64,000 nucleotides of DNA from Corbicula japonica (GCA_038501625.1 JAZAYU010000884.1:1-64000), one strand, 5' to 3'. Shown: positions 24,246 to 37,876, numbered from the stretch's first letter. Notes: generated by a model not told the origin, from the letters alone. Numbers and translations: made by a program.

Positions 24246-24606
24246 CACAAACTCTTTTTCTTTGTTAATTTTATCGTTGCTACTATTTTGTGTCCATGAT
24301 AAAATAACTGTATGTTCATTAACTAAAGTATCTGTTGTTTGTATTATTTTAAATTATTATTCCTCACGTGATTACTTTACTATATACCGTAATGTGACGT
24401 CACATGCTGACAATCCGTAATGTTACCCTCTTGACATTACCTATACGCCCGCTTGACATTACGAATCGGCCCTCGCGTGCGTTGAATACCGGGAATACCG
24501 TTGAATTAATGTTTTATTGATTAAATTGACTTTTTATTTTGTGTTAATATCATTGTTGAATAAATTTGTAAAAGTTTCCGAATTATTTTGTTCGGTATAA
24601 TAAAAT

Positions 24607-24746
24607 AAATATCACATCCTTCAGTGGGTGATAGAACGTTATGTTCACCCTTGACAGGTAATGTCAACCTCGGCTAACGCCTCGGTTGACATTACCTGTC
24701 TCGGGTGAACATTCCGTTCTATCACCCACTGAAGGATGTGATATTT
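24607..24746. mobile_element. Foldback element with ~62-bp arms
   Basis: The left arm (aaatatcacatccttcagtg, then ggtgatagaacg and gacaggtaatgtcaacc) pairs with the right arm after a ~16-base loop containing tcggctaacgcctcgg. Only a few mismatches occur. The preceding stretch (24390-24480) carries related gacattac motifs and a TGACGTCA site, so the element may extend further left. Confidence 0.85.
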
Positions 24747-25569
24747 ATATAATGTATACTGATCTGTTTATTTGAATATCTGGCAGGATAATTCTTTAAA
24801 AATGTGATTGAGAAGTCGTTCTCAGCCCGTAGAAGCCAATTTTCCTCCAAGGCGATATTACTTTCAAGTGAAAATATGCAATGAGAGTATTATGAACGAG
24901 TCTCAAACTTGACAGTCTGTTTGTTTTGCGAAATATTTGCATCGGTCTGCACGATTGACGCCGTTTTAAAAACAATAAATTATAAGTTAATTACTACGAG
25001 TCTAAACTATTATAAAACCTGTGTGACAGAACAAATCTACAAATATCTGATTATAACATAACATAATAGTTTGCAGATAAAGTATTTTACATTAAAAAAA
25101 TCCTAATCAGATTGATAAATATTCCATGCATTAACTTGAAACCGAATAATTGAATTACAGTCCTTAATTTCTGAATATTTCGACGACGGGATAGACACTA
25201 ATGAACTACATTCTTTCATTTATAATTGTTATTTTGTCTCGTAAGTGTTGTTTAAATGTTTGGTATAATATCCTTCTAACATGACGAAATTATTAAGTGT
25301 TTTTTTTATATCAAAATTAATTATTAAACAGTAAATGACCTGTAACCAGAGTAAATGTGATGAAATATTTATACTACACAAACAACGTACGAGTGAAAAT
25401 ATTTGAAGAGTAAAAGCCAAAATTGTTTGAGCGTTACTAACGAAGTAAAATTTACACAAAACCGATTCTTGAACTAAACATTCTTGTCATAGTGCATTTC
25501 TTTATGAATTGAATAGCCCGGTAAATTATTAATGTTCAAACTTGGTTAAAAGTTATCAAGTTAGGCAAA

Positions 25570-25660
25570 ACGTAAAAGATGCATATCATGAACTGTTACA
25601 ATCAAAAGACACAGCCTCCCTACACAGCCAAGAAGAAGAGAAAAAGAGAGATCATGATAG
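25570..25660 (+). repeat. Family D fragment
   Basis: It retains only the fixed end: atgcatatcatgaactg, gacacagcctccctacacag and the purine-rich aagaagaagagaaaaagag. The distal part is absent. Confidence 0.6.
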
Positions 25661-28600
25661 AGTTTCCTTCAACATACAATTGTATATCATGGGTAGCAGA
25701 GAAAATAAATGCCCATGTCCCAAACCTCAGACCCATTGTTAAGATAATGTAAGCCAATATTTGTCATTGCTAAAATATGCTTATTGTAAAGTTTAATTTT
25801 GTTACGGTTATATGTGACATAACTGGGTCATTTTTAGAAGTTATGCTTGCACTCAGAAAACGGTTCAATTGACTTGAACAAGAATATTAATGGAAAGAAA
25901 TGTAAAATACCTCCTCAAGAATTTTAGCAAATATCTTTTACTTGATAGATAACGTGAACATAGTAGCACTGTTTGTAAGGAATGGGATTGATTATTTTAG
26001 ATAAGTAACATATAATAGAACCTAGAAAAAAGTTTCAAATTGTGCAGCAATACTTAAGCTGACAATTCCTGACAATATATACTGTTTTGTTTTTTGCATT
26101 TACAGTGCATTTATACATGATTTGTTAGGTTTTTTTTTCCAGGAAATATATAAGAATTTTAAATTACACAAATGACTTGGCTTCTTAGTATCACAACTGA
26201 TTCATTATTGATGTTTATCGAATAGTTTTAGAATATGGTTAAAACTATTATTGATATGGTTATGACTTAGTGCCATATGTTGATACATGTATGGTTATGA
26301 CTTAGTGCCACATGTATTTTAAAAAGCTGAAACTTAAAAGATATCGATTGATCTTTCATTAAACACGATTGCTACATTTAACGTTAACCTAGTAGTTAAA
26401 TAACCAAGGTATATGAAAATGAAATAAAAAAATACGATTTATTAATGTAAAATGAAACAAATATATGCATAGTCCACAATTTAGTGGGACAATCCTCGTA
26501 TATAGTTAGATGCTTTTAACCTTGCTTATGGTCACCTTTGATTGGCGCATAAATTTGTGATACAATGTATGTGTACAATATTTTAGGTGGATTGTATTCT
26601 CTGTGAACAGTGGATCAGAAAGATAATTATGTTCACATAGACGTTGGCTGGGTGTAAAAATTATATATTTTGCATGATAAAATGATATTCCAGGAAACTA
26701 TGGTTGTAAAATTATCAGTTAAGAATAGAGTCGTTGACCGCAGTTGATTGAAATTTAACGTGTCTTCGCAAGATGTTTAAGTTGTTCTAACGACACATTA
26801 GCTGTCAATCACTTACGTTGTATACTGTTCTTTGAAAGCATCTTGTATTTATCTCTTGCATCTTGTATTTATCTTTTTTCCTTTAAATGCTTTAATTTTA
26901 TATTAAAGAAATGTCTTACAATATACAGTTACACGAACGATTGATTTTTTTAGAGTTCCGTTTGTTTTCTACTAAGTGTACATGTATATTTTATTCACCA
27001 GTTTTAGGGTTATATGCGATTCTAAGAATTCTTTCATTTAATGTCAATAATATTTTGCGAAATTGAAACATCTATTTTAGGATTTGGGAATCAAATGCAC
27101 GGACGCTCTTGATATAAACAATTACGCTACTCTTCGGCAAAATTGTATTGTCGTGTTCTGTCAGTTAAAACAGACAACAACAAACAACTTTTGTCTGTCG
27201 AGGTAACAAAATTAGTCAGTTCAAAAAGTCATTAAGACAGAATTTTAAATGGTTGTCCTTCTTTGCATTTTGTAGATATATAGGTGGGACTTCGTTCCGG
27301 GCGCCACTTAGCATTATAGATATGCTTCAAAGTATGTTTGTATTATGAAAAGAATCACAGGTATTTTAAAATGCAGGAAATGTTGAAGGTACAGACGAAA
27401 ATGAAACTTCAACGATGACAGGACAAATATGAACATACTGCAGAATGCTTTTACCTCATTCGCCAGTCCCCAGGCATTTTACGGCTGAAAAGCCAAACAC
27501 GTAAACAGAATAAATTGTGGATAACCTAATTTAACTTAACCTAACCTAATTGAAACCTGGATTAGCATATAAGATAATCTAACACAGTTTAAACTGATAG
27601 TTTTGACTATGGCGGTGAACAATTAAATTTTGATTTAGCATTTTCATATAAATATGTTTCACCGGCGTACCGCTCATAGATAAAAAAATAAGCGTGCGGG
27701 TAAAATAACAACACATTTCAGTAATTAAGTTTAGGTCCCTCTCTTATGTCTGAAAGTTTAGGAATGAATTTTGCGGATTGTCTTATGTAACATGCATACC
27801 GTACATACCATATACATTTGTTTCTCTTTTCTTGACAATGTTTCCATGCATCTTACTCTATATCCGTTTATTACTCGTTACTATTTTCTATAGGCTCCAG
27901 TCTTCTTGTCGCAAATTTCTGTGCAAGGCAAATTAAGTAACATATTTGAATAATTGCAATTTTTCCAGCCATATATCTCAAAGTAACATTTTAAGTTAAC
28001 AAAATCGTATTCTTGGTGTCAAAGAGGAGGCAGATTTCGTAACTTTAAAAGACAATTGATGTTTATAAGTTCTAGTTTAATGAAGAAGTGTTGGATTACT
28101 ATGAACACGAAAGGTCATTTTCCCGACATTAGAAAAACTTAGATAGAACAGAGTCTCAGACTGTCAACCCAGCACAACCTTAACGCAGTAACGTTAGCTA
28201 TGCAACAACAGATAATAATACAAAACACAAATATCCAAATTTTTTTGAAACATATTTTTCTAAAACATATTTTAGTAAAGTTTGGATATTTGCGTTTATA
28301 CACAATGTGGACGGCAACGTTTACACCGTTATTTCAATAGAACATTTCTTTGTTTATGGAATTGGGCAGCTTATTTAAATTGTTAAATGTTTTATATATT
28401 GACGAATATTTACTTTTTCAAACAGAACCAGTTATTGATTTCGTTTTAACTCAAGACTTTATACCACAATCATTTGGAACGGAAAGAAATGGGGTTATTT
28501 TGAATGCTAGAAGTGATTTTCGTGGTACAAGTCTGTAAATGCTATTGTTTGAACGTATTTCTTTCTTATACTACTGCTGCGAGATTCGTTACCATTAGGT

Positions 28601-29569
28601 TTTATGAGAATAATGCATTAATTTTCCTTTTTTCTAAGAGTGCATATTCATATTCTTCATCTTAGCGGTATAGTTTTTTTGTTGTTGTTTTCATTCCAGT
28701 TTTTATTCCGGTGCAACTGGCAAACTTCTGTTTATCTCTCGTAATTGGCATCTCACAAAAACCATATGAATCGAACGCTATTATTAGTATGAATTCACTC
28801 AATCCTAAGAAATGTGGAAGTCAAAATCGTAAAAGCTTTTAAATCCAGGACAATAACTGAACTAAAAAGACTCTCGAAATTCCTGGCAGTAATGGTTTAA
28901 AATTAGATGAATGTGCAATTCAAATTATACGATGTATTCGAGAAGCTAGCTAAAGGCACTCTTGAACTCGTATTTTGCATGATTTGGTAAAACGAAATTT
29001 CCACTTTCAGAATTTTATGCGTTTATTTTTGTGCAAAATCAAATGGAAATTGTGTTATCCAGAAAATGCAGCAACACTCCCTGATAAAACGGCCATACAT
29101 TCTCTTCCAAGTTCACACTTCAAATTTCAAATCCCACAATTTCGTAATTTATTTATTTTCATAGTTACGAAAAAATAAGTTTTGCAAGTATGATAAACTT
29201 TGTTCCAACATAGACAAAAATGTTAATAACTAACTAACTATAACTACACTGACCTGTTACTAGGTGAAAAGCGGCCAAGGCGACAATAATTTTCGAATTA
29301 GTGTTTTCGTTTTATCTCAAAGTTCATAATTTATGCAAAACAACTATAATACTTTAAGATTCAACGTTCGAACTTAGTTCCCCCTAATGTGAGTTTATTT
29401 CCTGCGAAGCTTCGAAGACAAATTTTTAAAGCTGGTACACAATGTCGTTTAAAGGCTCTTAAAAATCCTTGAAAACTGGAGTAGGCGTTTTGTTGTTTTT
29501 TTTTTATTCAATATATTTCTCATCAGTTATGACTATTCATAACGTTCAGAAAGTTTCTTATGTATTGAT
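25661..29569. other. AT-rich sequence without a recognised gene
   Basis: No coding frame or RNA was recognised. A ~27-bp direct duplication (tatggttatgacttagtgcc) occurs at about 26255 and 26291, and a gcatcttgtatttatct doublet near 26840. Confidence 0.4.
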
Positions 29570-29740
29570 GTATCGACCAATTACATTATTTGACGTGATA
29601 TATCTTGCCACTGAGGTTTGAGGTCGTGTATAGGAAGAATTGAGATGTTATATAAACTCATTACATGCAATAAATAAAATTTCTGGAAAGCTCGTAAACT
29701 TATTCATATTTAAGCAACTGTAGTCGATATGTGGATGATA
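29570..29740. repeat. Dispersed repeat, copy 2 of a pair
   Basis: It matches 24045-24245 in the same orientation, with small gaps. Confidence 0.6.
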
Positions 29741-30008
29741 CTATGAATTTGTCATTGCTGACCGTTATACATTCTAACATGATATTTTACTGGTTTTATA
29801 GTTTAAAATGTTTTATTGCATGTTCATCAAATATAGATTGATACAATTACAAATCTATTGATAAACAAACAGCAATAGGGTTAAGCCACAAGTTCTAGAA
29901 ACGTTAGTAAACGGCTCTTCCCCTATAGATGTATAAAAAAGAGCATAATAGGCGAGTAATGAAAACATGCAGGCCTTAATTAAAACTTTTCTATACTAAA
30001 TTCTATCT

Positions 30009-30009
<1 letters not shown>

Positions 30010-30066
<57 letters not shown>
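30010..30066. repeat. (GA)n microsatellite, ~28 units
   Basis: An uninterrupted GA dinucleotide run. Confidence 0.97.
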
Positions 30067-30071
<5 letters not shown>

Positions 30072-30549
30072 ACTTTTTCTCCTACAGTAACCCCGTACAA
30101 ACTCATGAAAGTTTCGTTTTGGCATGTAGACATGTATAAATAACCTCATAACATGTCCATTTGTAAACCTTTACAAACGGCTACACAAATCCCATCTTCA
30201 GTTTTTAAGTTTTACCCTATACAAATGTGAAAATGCTAAGAGGTTTAGACAACCAGCGACATGATGTTTTAGGCATAATCCAAGGAGGCATGTCTCGACG
30301 AGAAATCGCTCATGGAATGCATTGTTCGCCGTCGACAATTACTCGCTTTGCCCTGTGAAAATTCTATTTTCTTTAGGGCCCATTGTGTTCTCGTTTAGGG
30401 CAAAACCATTCTTTTATCAGGGGACCATACACCGATGAACAAGGAATGGTATTAATCTGAAAATACAGCATTGAAGGTTCCACGTTCAGTGCCATATGCA
30501 TATCATCGTTTGGGATTGATAAAAATTGTACTGTTTATTGGTGTAAATA

Positions 30550-30720
30550 TTGAGTTGCGCTCAACCCGTGGCTAGGCGGCGTGGGCAGTAATATGCATTT
30601 CCATAACTGCCCATGAACAGGCTCAATCAAACCGAGCATGCAATATTTTCATATGTGTTGTGTTTGGTGGCTTTCAAAGTTCCCTTTTCATCTATTTTTC
30701 ATTTTAAAACTCATCTATTT
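30550..30720 (+). repeat. Dispersed repeat family F, copy 1
   Basis: It shares with 38335 and 39805 the order attgagt...gctcaac, ggcttggcggc-like, a block with atgca, gctcaatcaaaccgag, tgcaatattttcatat, and ggtggctttcaaagttccct followed by tttcatctattt. No coding capacity is seen. Confidence 0.65.
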
Positions 30721-30949
30721 TAGCGAATTTATTAAACTTTTCCATACATCGAAAAGATTCCAAAATGTTAAGTGTTGGTTTTTCATTGGCACTCAGTATA
30801 ATAGTAAAATTATACTACTCAAAGTGTGCTTAGTACAAGTACGTGTTATGTTTCTGATTTTATACATATTGTCTGCTGTAAGCAAGCGTTTAGTGTTTTC
30901 AATCTATTTACAAATGTACCTGGTTATTGATTTATAAAACAATAGATAA

Positions 30950-31113
30950 GGCCATAGAAAATTAATTCCTAGATTCTCATCCCCGCCCGCCACTCGAAAA
31001 TCACTCCGCCCGAACGTTTTTTATTTTGAAAAAAAATATACGTAGATCAAAATTTACCTTACGTTCATTTTTGTTTAACGTTATTTTAATAATAGCATTT
31101 CTTTACAACGTTC
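30950..31113 (+). repeat. Repeat fragment shared with 58267
   Basis: It begins ggccatagaaaattaattcc and continues tagattctcatcc, as at 58267. Beyond ~35 bp the two copies diverge, though both have GC-rich cgggcggg or cccgccc-type runs and a T-rich stretch. It ends where the TTAA element begins. Confidence 0.5.
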
Positions 31114-32330
31114 TTAAGGTGGAACGCGCCTCAAAAATTTTTTTCGAGTTTCCTCACGAAATTTCGCATACATATAATTGAGCATATGCCTGATTTGGAT
31201 GTGTGCTTACTTTTTTAGTATCCTTAGCCGTTTCGAAACTACAAGCCTTAAAAGTATGCCACTAACGTCACTTTTGAGACGTCTGTCATTTTTCCTGCGT
31301 TCAAGCAACAAAAGCCGATATTTCAGTCAATTTTGCGTTGATTGCTACGAAATTTCATCACCTAGTCTGTCTTACAAATTACTTCATGTACATATAATTT
31401 TCTTATCCGTGGCTCACGTTTTACAAATTTAATGCGTCTTTAACGTCCGTTTTCAGAGAAAAAATGGCGTCGCGTTTTGCTTAAAAAATCGCGGTTTTCG
31501 TTGATTATAAAAAAATCTGCAAATATAAATTTTGATTTTTTAACTCTATTGATTAAAATTTTTACGACAAAACGTTTGATATCAAGAAAAGTATACCTTA
31601 CCAGCTTCGTTTTCGCTCAATATCAATTTATTCTACCCCTCTATCTACTTTTATTTAAAGTACTTGTGTGTTCGGCAAATTTAGTTAATAAGTAAAAATA
31701 TTTTTAAAGAAAATAATAGAATTTGGTATCAAATAAAAAGCATTACATTCCTGATACAATTCAGATATTGTTTTTGGCAGTTGTAATTTCTATCAAGGCA
31801 CATGGCTCTCAAACAACACCATCGAAGAATGGAAATGGGCTGTAAATCGCCGTATTTGTTGTTACTGAACCAAAATAGTGGCGCACAGAATTATTTTATC
31901 AAAACGGACATATCATGCCAACAATTCCTTTCGAACTGTTTTAAAAAATAAAATGCCTTGGATTTCTCAACATTTAAATTGCATATGATAAAATGAACGT
32001 TTTATAATTTCGAGTTTTTGTCGAATTTTCACACATAAAATCTGGTAGGAACAAATACTCATATGTTTTGCATGTTTTTTTGTCATGTATTCAGGAACAA
32101 TGGATTCACATCTCCGTAATATATTTAATTTCATATCTCCAAATTAAATTAATTAAAATATCTTTAACTGTGGATTTATGTTTTAATCACGATTTCACAA
32201 AGTAGGGGCCTGCGAGTATACACGTCTTTTGTGACGCTGTAATTATTGACGTTAGCGATCTCTGATAACCTGCATGTGATGCCATTATTTCGAAAAAGAT
32301 AACATTTACAAGTATTGAAATACAAACAAA

Positions 32331-32340
32331 TCAATCAATC

Positions 32341-32379
<39 letters not shown>

Positions 32380-32380
32380 G
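32331..32380. repeat. (TCAA)n microsatellite
   Basis: Tetranucleotide run with one interruption, passing into tcagtcagacagacag. It lies in the centre of the outer TTAA element. Confidence 0.95.
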
Positions 32381-33488
32381 TCAGACAGACAGGGAATGAA
32401 GGAATGAATCAATAAAGGAAGGAATTAATTAGTGAATGATTTTGGGTTCTGATCTATAGCATATGTAACAACATGAATATTTATTCCGATGTATTTATAT
32501 TATTGTTTTCTGCTAGTGTCCTTAAAATTACTATGGTAAATTGTAATTTCAAAAAAAAAGTTTACTGAACGGTTTATAAACTTATTTTATTACTAAATAT
32601 TTTTGATTGTTCTCAGTTTTAGGGCTCTTCCGCCTCAAACGAGGACATAATGAAGTAGTCAGTAATCGTGTGTGCGCTAGGTAACAAACTTTCTATAAAA
32701 CTCATTGTTTTGACAATCGAAATTTTCAAATATTGAGATTTTTATCTGTAAGAATAAAAATGTTCTCTTTACCTCTTTTAATATAATAAACATTTTCAAT
32801 TATTTCTTATTGTTAACCAACAGACTGTGTAATTCATTAAAAATAAATACCAGATAATAAATAAAGGGAAGTAATAACATTGCCGATTGTTAATCTTGCA
32901 TTGTGAGTAAAAAACAACATTAAGCAGTGTTAAATCTATTTAATTTCTAGAAAAAATGTGTAAACTAACATTACAGTACGTAATTACTTTGTCATGACGG
33001 TTAGAGAGTCGCCAATTGTTAGCTGGCATTACATAATTCCGTGGTGCGAAGTCCGTATGCATGTCCGTGTTTGCGTCCATTCCGTTCGTGACCATGGTGC
33101 GTCAGTGAAAAGCTATTTCATTCACTAGCGAAATTTGCAATGCGTAAAATTGAAATTGTAAAATCATTGTCTAACCATCAATGCTGCTGGGATAATAGAA
33201 AGATTGAAAACTGGACGATAGAGAATGAACGGCAGATATCCAACGTAAAAGAAAGCAGTATTTCAACGCCAAATGAAAGAAGATAGAGGGGTAGGATAAA
33301 TTGATATTGAGCGAAAACGAAGCTGGTAAGGTATACTTTTCTTGATATCAAACGATTTGTCGTAAAAATTTTAATCAATAGAGTTAAAAAAATCAAAATT
33401 TAAATTTGCAGATTTTTTCATAATCAACGAAAACCGCGATTTTTTAAGCAAAACGCGACGTCATTTTGTCTCTGAAAACGGACGTTAA

Positions 33489-34176
33489 GGCATCGCCACA
33501 CTCCTCACGATCCTATTCATCGATAAAATAAAAATCATCAAATCTCAGTAATGACAAAATGCCATTCAATGAAACTTTGCACAAATGAAGGTTACTAATG
33601 TATCTTTATTTTGCATACAGTAAGACAAAATAGTAAAGTAAAGAAACAAAGCTAGACCTAAAAATTCCTTGAATTCTATTTACATAAATTCACAAAACTA
33701 GGCGATGCAGAACATAACTTTTAATTCCATCGTGAGCGCAATGATACTGACAAGAAAATGTTGTGTACTTTGTAAAAAACGTTCAACTATTAAAAGAGAA
33801 ATCAGTGATTGTCATCCGTTTACGCGACCAGGAAATTGAAGGTCAAACACACTTTTACTAATATCTCGTAAAGTTTACATAAGTAAATCATGGGAACACA
33901 ATAAATTGTTTTCAGTATCATATTACTCATGTGGGCATTTAAAATGATGTTTTGTGTTCTTTAGTTTTTGTGAATTTATGTAAATAGAAGTTGGGGGAAT
34001 TTTTAGATCTCGCTATTTTTCTTTACTTTTGTAATATATCTTACCATCTGTAAAATAAAGATACATTAATAACATACACTTGTGCAAAGTTTCATTTAAC
34101 AACATTTTGCCGTTATTGAGATTTTGATAATTTTCTTTTTATCGATGAATAGAATTGGGAGGAGTGTGGCAGGCCC
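33489..34176. mobile_element. Inner TTAA-bounded element nested in the outer right arm
   Basis: It is flanked by TTAA at 33485-33488 and 34177-34180. The ends ggcatcgccacactcctc and, inverted, gggcctgccacactcctc extend into an imperfect inverted repeat of ~150 bp (including tattcatcgataaaa and gaaactttgcacaa). The left arm of the outer element has the matching empty site with a single ttaa (about 31431-31434, in gtctttaacgtcc), proving insertion at TTAA with duplication. No coding frame is present. A diverged relative lies at 57840-58175. Confidence 0.93.
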
Positions 34177-34506
34177 TTAAAGACGCATTAAATTTGTAAA
34201 ACGTGAGCAACGGATAAGAAAATTATATGTACATGAAGTAATTTGTAAGGCGAACAAGGTGATGAAATTTCGTAGCAATCAACGCAAAATTGATTGAAAT
34301 ATCAGCTTTTGTTGCTTGAACGCAGGAAAATTGACAGACGTCTCAAAAGTGACGTTAGTGGCATACTTTGAAGGCTTGTAGTTTCGAAACGGCTAATTAT
34401 ACTAAAAAAGTAAGCACACATCCAAATCAGGCATATGCTCAATTATATGTATGCGAAATTTCGTGAGGAAACTCGAAAAAAAATTTTGAGGCGCGTTCCA
34501 CCTTAA

Positions 34507-36821
34507 TTCTTATAATGAAAAAGAAAGTTGTTAAAACTTCAACGTTCGCATTTTTTTTTCTTCCCGAAATACGCAGGGCTCAATTCGGAGCATCGTCGTA
34601 TTTAAAAAAAATTTAATAACGCATAGACTAATACGAACGAAGTATATTTCTGACCGTGCAACGATTGACGTACTGTGTATTTCTGACCGTGTATTTTAAT
34701 TTACAATGTTTAAGTCCGATGTTGATAATATTTATTACGAGTGATAAATGATATGAACGACATATATATTTAATCATGCGAATACCTTGCCCCTAAAATA
34801 TCCGAGAATAATTACATGCACATTGACTAAAATCATCCAGTTTACAACTGTTATGAACATCTGTTGAACACCTGGTCATTGACCGTTTTGATCTAAAATG
34901 TCAGCGATGCTTGTGTATTTAACATCAAAGACGCCGACGTCAACTTGAGACGGTGCGCACTGCTCGAAAATCGATTGACGCTCTTGTACTAAAGAATTTC
35001 AAACCGTCGGCTAACTGGGATGATTTCATTTCTTAATTGTTTGTTGACAGCATATCTGTGATAATTATAGCTTATTTCTGATCAGGTTTTGTTTTATCTG
35101 CAGTACCGGCACTTCGCCGAATAAGCAGTTTGCAACTAATCTATTGCGACAACCATCACATTTTTTCGGCAATGTTGATTATACAACAATAGGATGTTTA
35201 TTTAACAACTATGGAAGTAATTGCTTGACAAAGGTAAGCAGAAATTTCAAAGGAAGAAACGTCTGGCATTTGTTGACGTATTCTGGGCTTACAATTACGG
35301 ACGTGTCAATAGAGTTCTTTCACATTGTTACCTCCCCTTAGCGCTCTCTAAAATTGAAGAGCATATTTAGTCCAAAATGCACGCGAGGGGGCATCGTTTA
35401 CTATTGTTAATATGACTAAGTGATTATAAAATTAAGAAAATGTTGATTAATCATTTCAAATTTATAAATAAGAAAGTTCAGTCAAACAACGTAGAATAAA
35501 AAAACGTTATGATCATTTACAAGCACATCAAGAAAGTTTATGCGCATTCTAAACATTGTTTATCGCGGTATTTTCAGGACGCGAGTATCTAACGGATTTG
35601 TTTGGGATTTTTATGAAAATACACACGTGAATTGTGTTTACTAAAAATAAATCTGTATAATTGACAATTCAGACGAACATTATCGGACATTTTACCGTTT
35701 AACGGCATTTTTTTTTGGTAACGCTATAATTTATAGTGGAATGAGACATAATTATATTCTTATGTAGCTCGTCGGCGACTAGGTTGATATGTGTTTTGCG
35801 TATTTTGCTTTTGAGAAAAAATATTACGTATTTACATAATAGGATGATTCCAGCTACAACCCGAGAAATCGTTAAATTGATTGAACCAAACGAATATTGC
35901 CGGACGGCAGGCCAACCAAAACCTATTTTAAAAAATACAGAGAGTTTTGTTGGTTTTTCCTAATAAAAACTATTTTGATGTTGAAGTTCGTAATTGTTGT
36001 CGCTGAAGGTTTTGAAATATAATATTTTCATTTCTGTTTAAAATCAAAATGACCATGGACCAAAACAAATGAACGGGACTGCGATATTCAGGTCCAAGTT
36101 TAGTTTTATGACACTTAGCTGTTGTGTACATGTGTGCCCGAGGCAGCGTGTCACTATCACGTAATCTCTCAATAAACAGGAAATTTTGGAGCCGTGACCA
36201 AGATCAAGTTTCTTAATATTAATTAATATAATTGTAAAACCCATTCTAAATTCAGTTAAATTTATGTTTCATTAATTATCCTTTTCAATATTTTTAAATC
36301 ATGAGATTTTGCCTGAAAATCCTTAGATCCGGAGAAGAACCTTACGGTCCGGAGATTTCAGATAAAATCCTGAGATTTTGGAGGTCTGCGGACATTTTAT
36401 CTTCTTTCTACATCATTCCCGTAACACGTAGATATTCATGAAATGCGACTTAAACTAATGTCTATTGACTATGGCTGACGACTTTATAAAAACAGATGTT
36501 TATAATAACATGAATAACTTAATAAGCTTAACGGGCGTTGAATACAACGACGATATTGCTGAATTCATCAGTTTACCTCCAATTTAGAGAAATCATGTAA
36601 CATAAAATATATTTCTTGAAGTAAACGCATTTTGTCAGAAAAACTCGATACGCTTATATATGTGTCTGTGGAAAATATACAGGAACGTAATCCACAATGT
36701 ATTTGTTTTCATATAAGACTTCCCGATTCAAAGTGGCAACCACGTCTTTGATTGTTTTACGCTTTTCACAGTCAAATCTTGCCGACCAGACGTTTTAAGT
36801 CATTCAATGCGGAGCAACCTA
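34507..36821. other. AT-rich sequence without a recognised gene
   Basis: No convincing exon or RNA was seen. A frame at 35144-35341 has a gtaagc donor-like site but no protein-family similarity. Paired cttagatccggag and cttacggtccggag lie near 36330-36350. Confidence 0.4.
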
Positions 36822-37005
36822 GTTTAATTCGGTGAAACCTCGTTCAATTCGGTGCAATCTCGTTCAATTCGGTGCAATCTCGTTCAATTCGGTGCAACGT
36901 CGTTCAATTCGGTGCAACCTCGTTTAATTCGGTGCAACCTCGTTCAATTCGGTGCATCATCTTTTCATTCGGTGCAACCTCGTTCCATTCGGTTCTACCT
37001 CTGTA
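36822..37005. repeat. 20-bp tandem repeat, about nine copies
   Basis: The unit reads ctcgttcaattcggtgcaac with few substitutions. A much more decayed array of the same motif lies at 58900-59245. Confidence 0.93.
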
Positions 37006-37569
37006 TAAATCGTCTTATCTGGAGCAGGCGCCTTGGGAATAAGCTTTATTATTGTTGTTTGTTGTTGTTGTTGTAATCGTTTTCATTTAATTGTGTATAA
37101 AAAACAAACGGGCAAATTGCTTTACTTGTTCATGTCAATTTAACGAAAATATTTTTTTCAGTTTTATAGATAACAAATAAATACAACATTAATCTGTCAC
37201 GTCACGTTTTCTTTGCAATCCAAATATATCGAAAGGGAAATATAAAATGCACGAACGTTTATCAGAAGAAATACAATGGTTTAATTTCAGATCTCATGTT
37301 TCATCTTACCGGGAAATCAAAAACCAAGTTAATTAATATATTAAGAAAACATGACACGCTTGTTTCTATTACCTACTGCAAGTCAGACGAACGTTTCCCT
37401 GGACAGAAATCCAATACTGTCTTCAAGTGAAATGTCAGAGGCGTTAGAGTCTTGACAAGTGATTCATTGAGATCAATCTGGCACTCAATTAATCGGGGGT
37501 ATGTGAAAATATTGTCGTTAGAAACTCTTAAGTATAAAGCAGACGTCATGTGCAGAGCGTTGTCAATAA

Positions 37570-37770
37570 CATTTAAGAGAATTCTGGATGGTTTAGGGTA
37601 ACTTCAAGTTAAAGTTATTTAAGTCTCTTGAGAACATTTTCAAAATCCCAGAATTAATAATTCAATATTACTAGTGTTATGTCATTTAACAGAATTCTGA
37701 ATTCAGAGAATATTGTTTAAAGTTATTGCAAGCGCGTCTTACATGAACATGTTCAAAATCTTAGAAATTA
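37570..37770. repeat. Diverged ~114-bp tandem duplication
   Basis: atttaagagaattctgg at 37570 recurs as atttaacagaattctga at 37684. Both are followed by an aaagttatt block and a catttt or catgttcaaaatc block in register. Confidence 0.55.
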
Positions 37771-37855
37771 TATTTATCAAATTTTGTTTGAATTATGTGG
37801 ATTTCATCAGTATTTTACATTTATAACACATGTCACTATAACAAACAATTAACTT

Positions 37856-37876
37856 ACTTACTTACTTACTTACTTA
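37856..37876. repeat. (CTTA)n microsatellite
   Basis: A run of about five perfect tetranucleotide units. Confidence 0.85.

Larger units (their letters stand above)
31118..34502. mobile_element. Outer TTAA-bounded element with ~540-bp inverted arms
   Basis: The ends ggtggaacgcgcctc and gaggcgcgttccacc are inverted repeats bounded by TTAA (31114-31117 and 34503-34506). The left arm runs to about 31656; the right arm runs from about 33271 to 34502 and is interrupted by an inner element at 33489-34176. Arm identity is high with scattered substitutions. TTAA target sites are characteristic of piggyBac-type elements, although the termini do not show the usual CCC start. The ~1.6-kb centre holds a (TCAA)n run and no transposase, so it is non-autonomous. 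Confidence 0.9.

Noticed and set aside
27525..27560. taacctaa runs resembling telomeric repeats
   Set aside because: Only a few imperfect units, of neither a regular five- nor six-base period; probably AT-rich chance.
31178..31695. 84- and 72-codon frames, the latter repeated at 33178 on the other strand
   Set aside because: They are the two inverted arms of the outer TTAA element, so the repetition is structural; no transposase motif.
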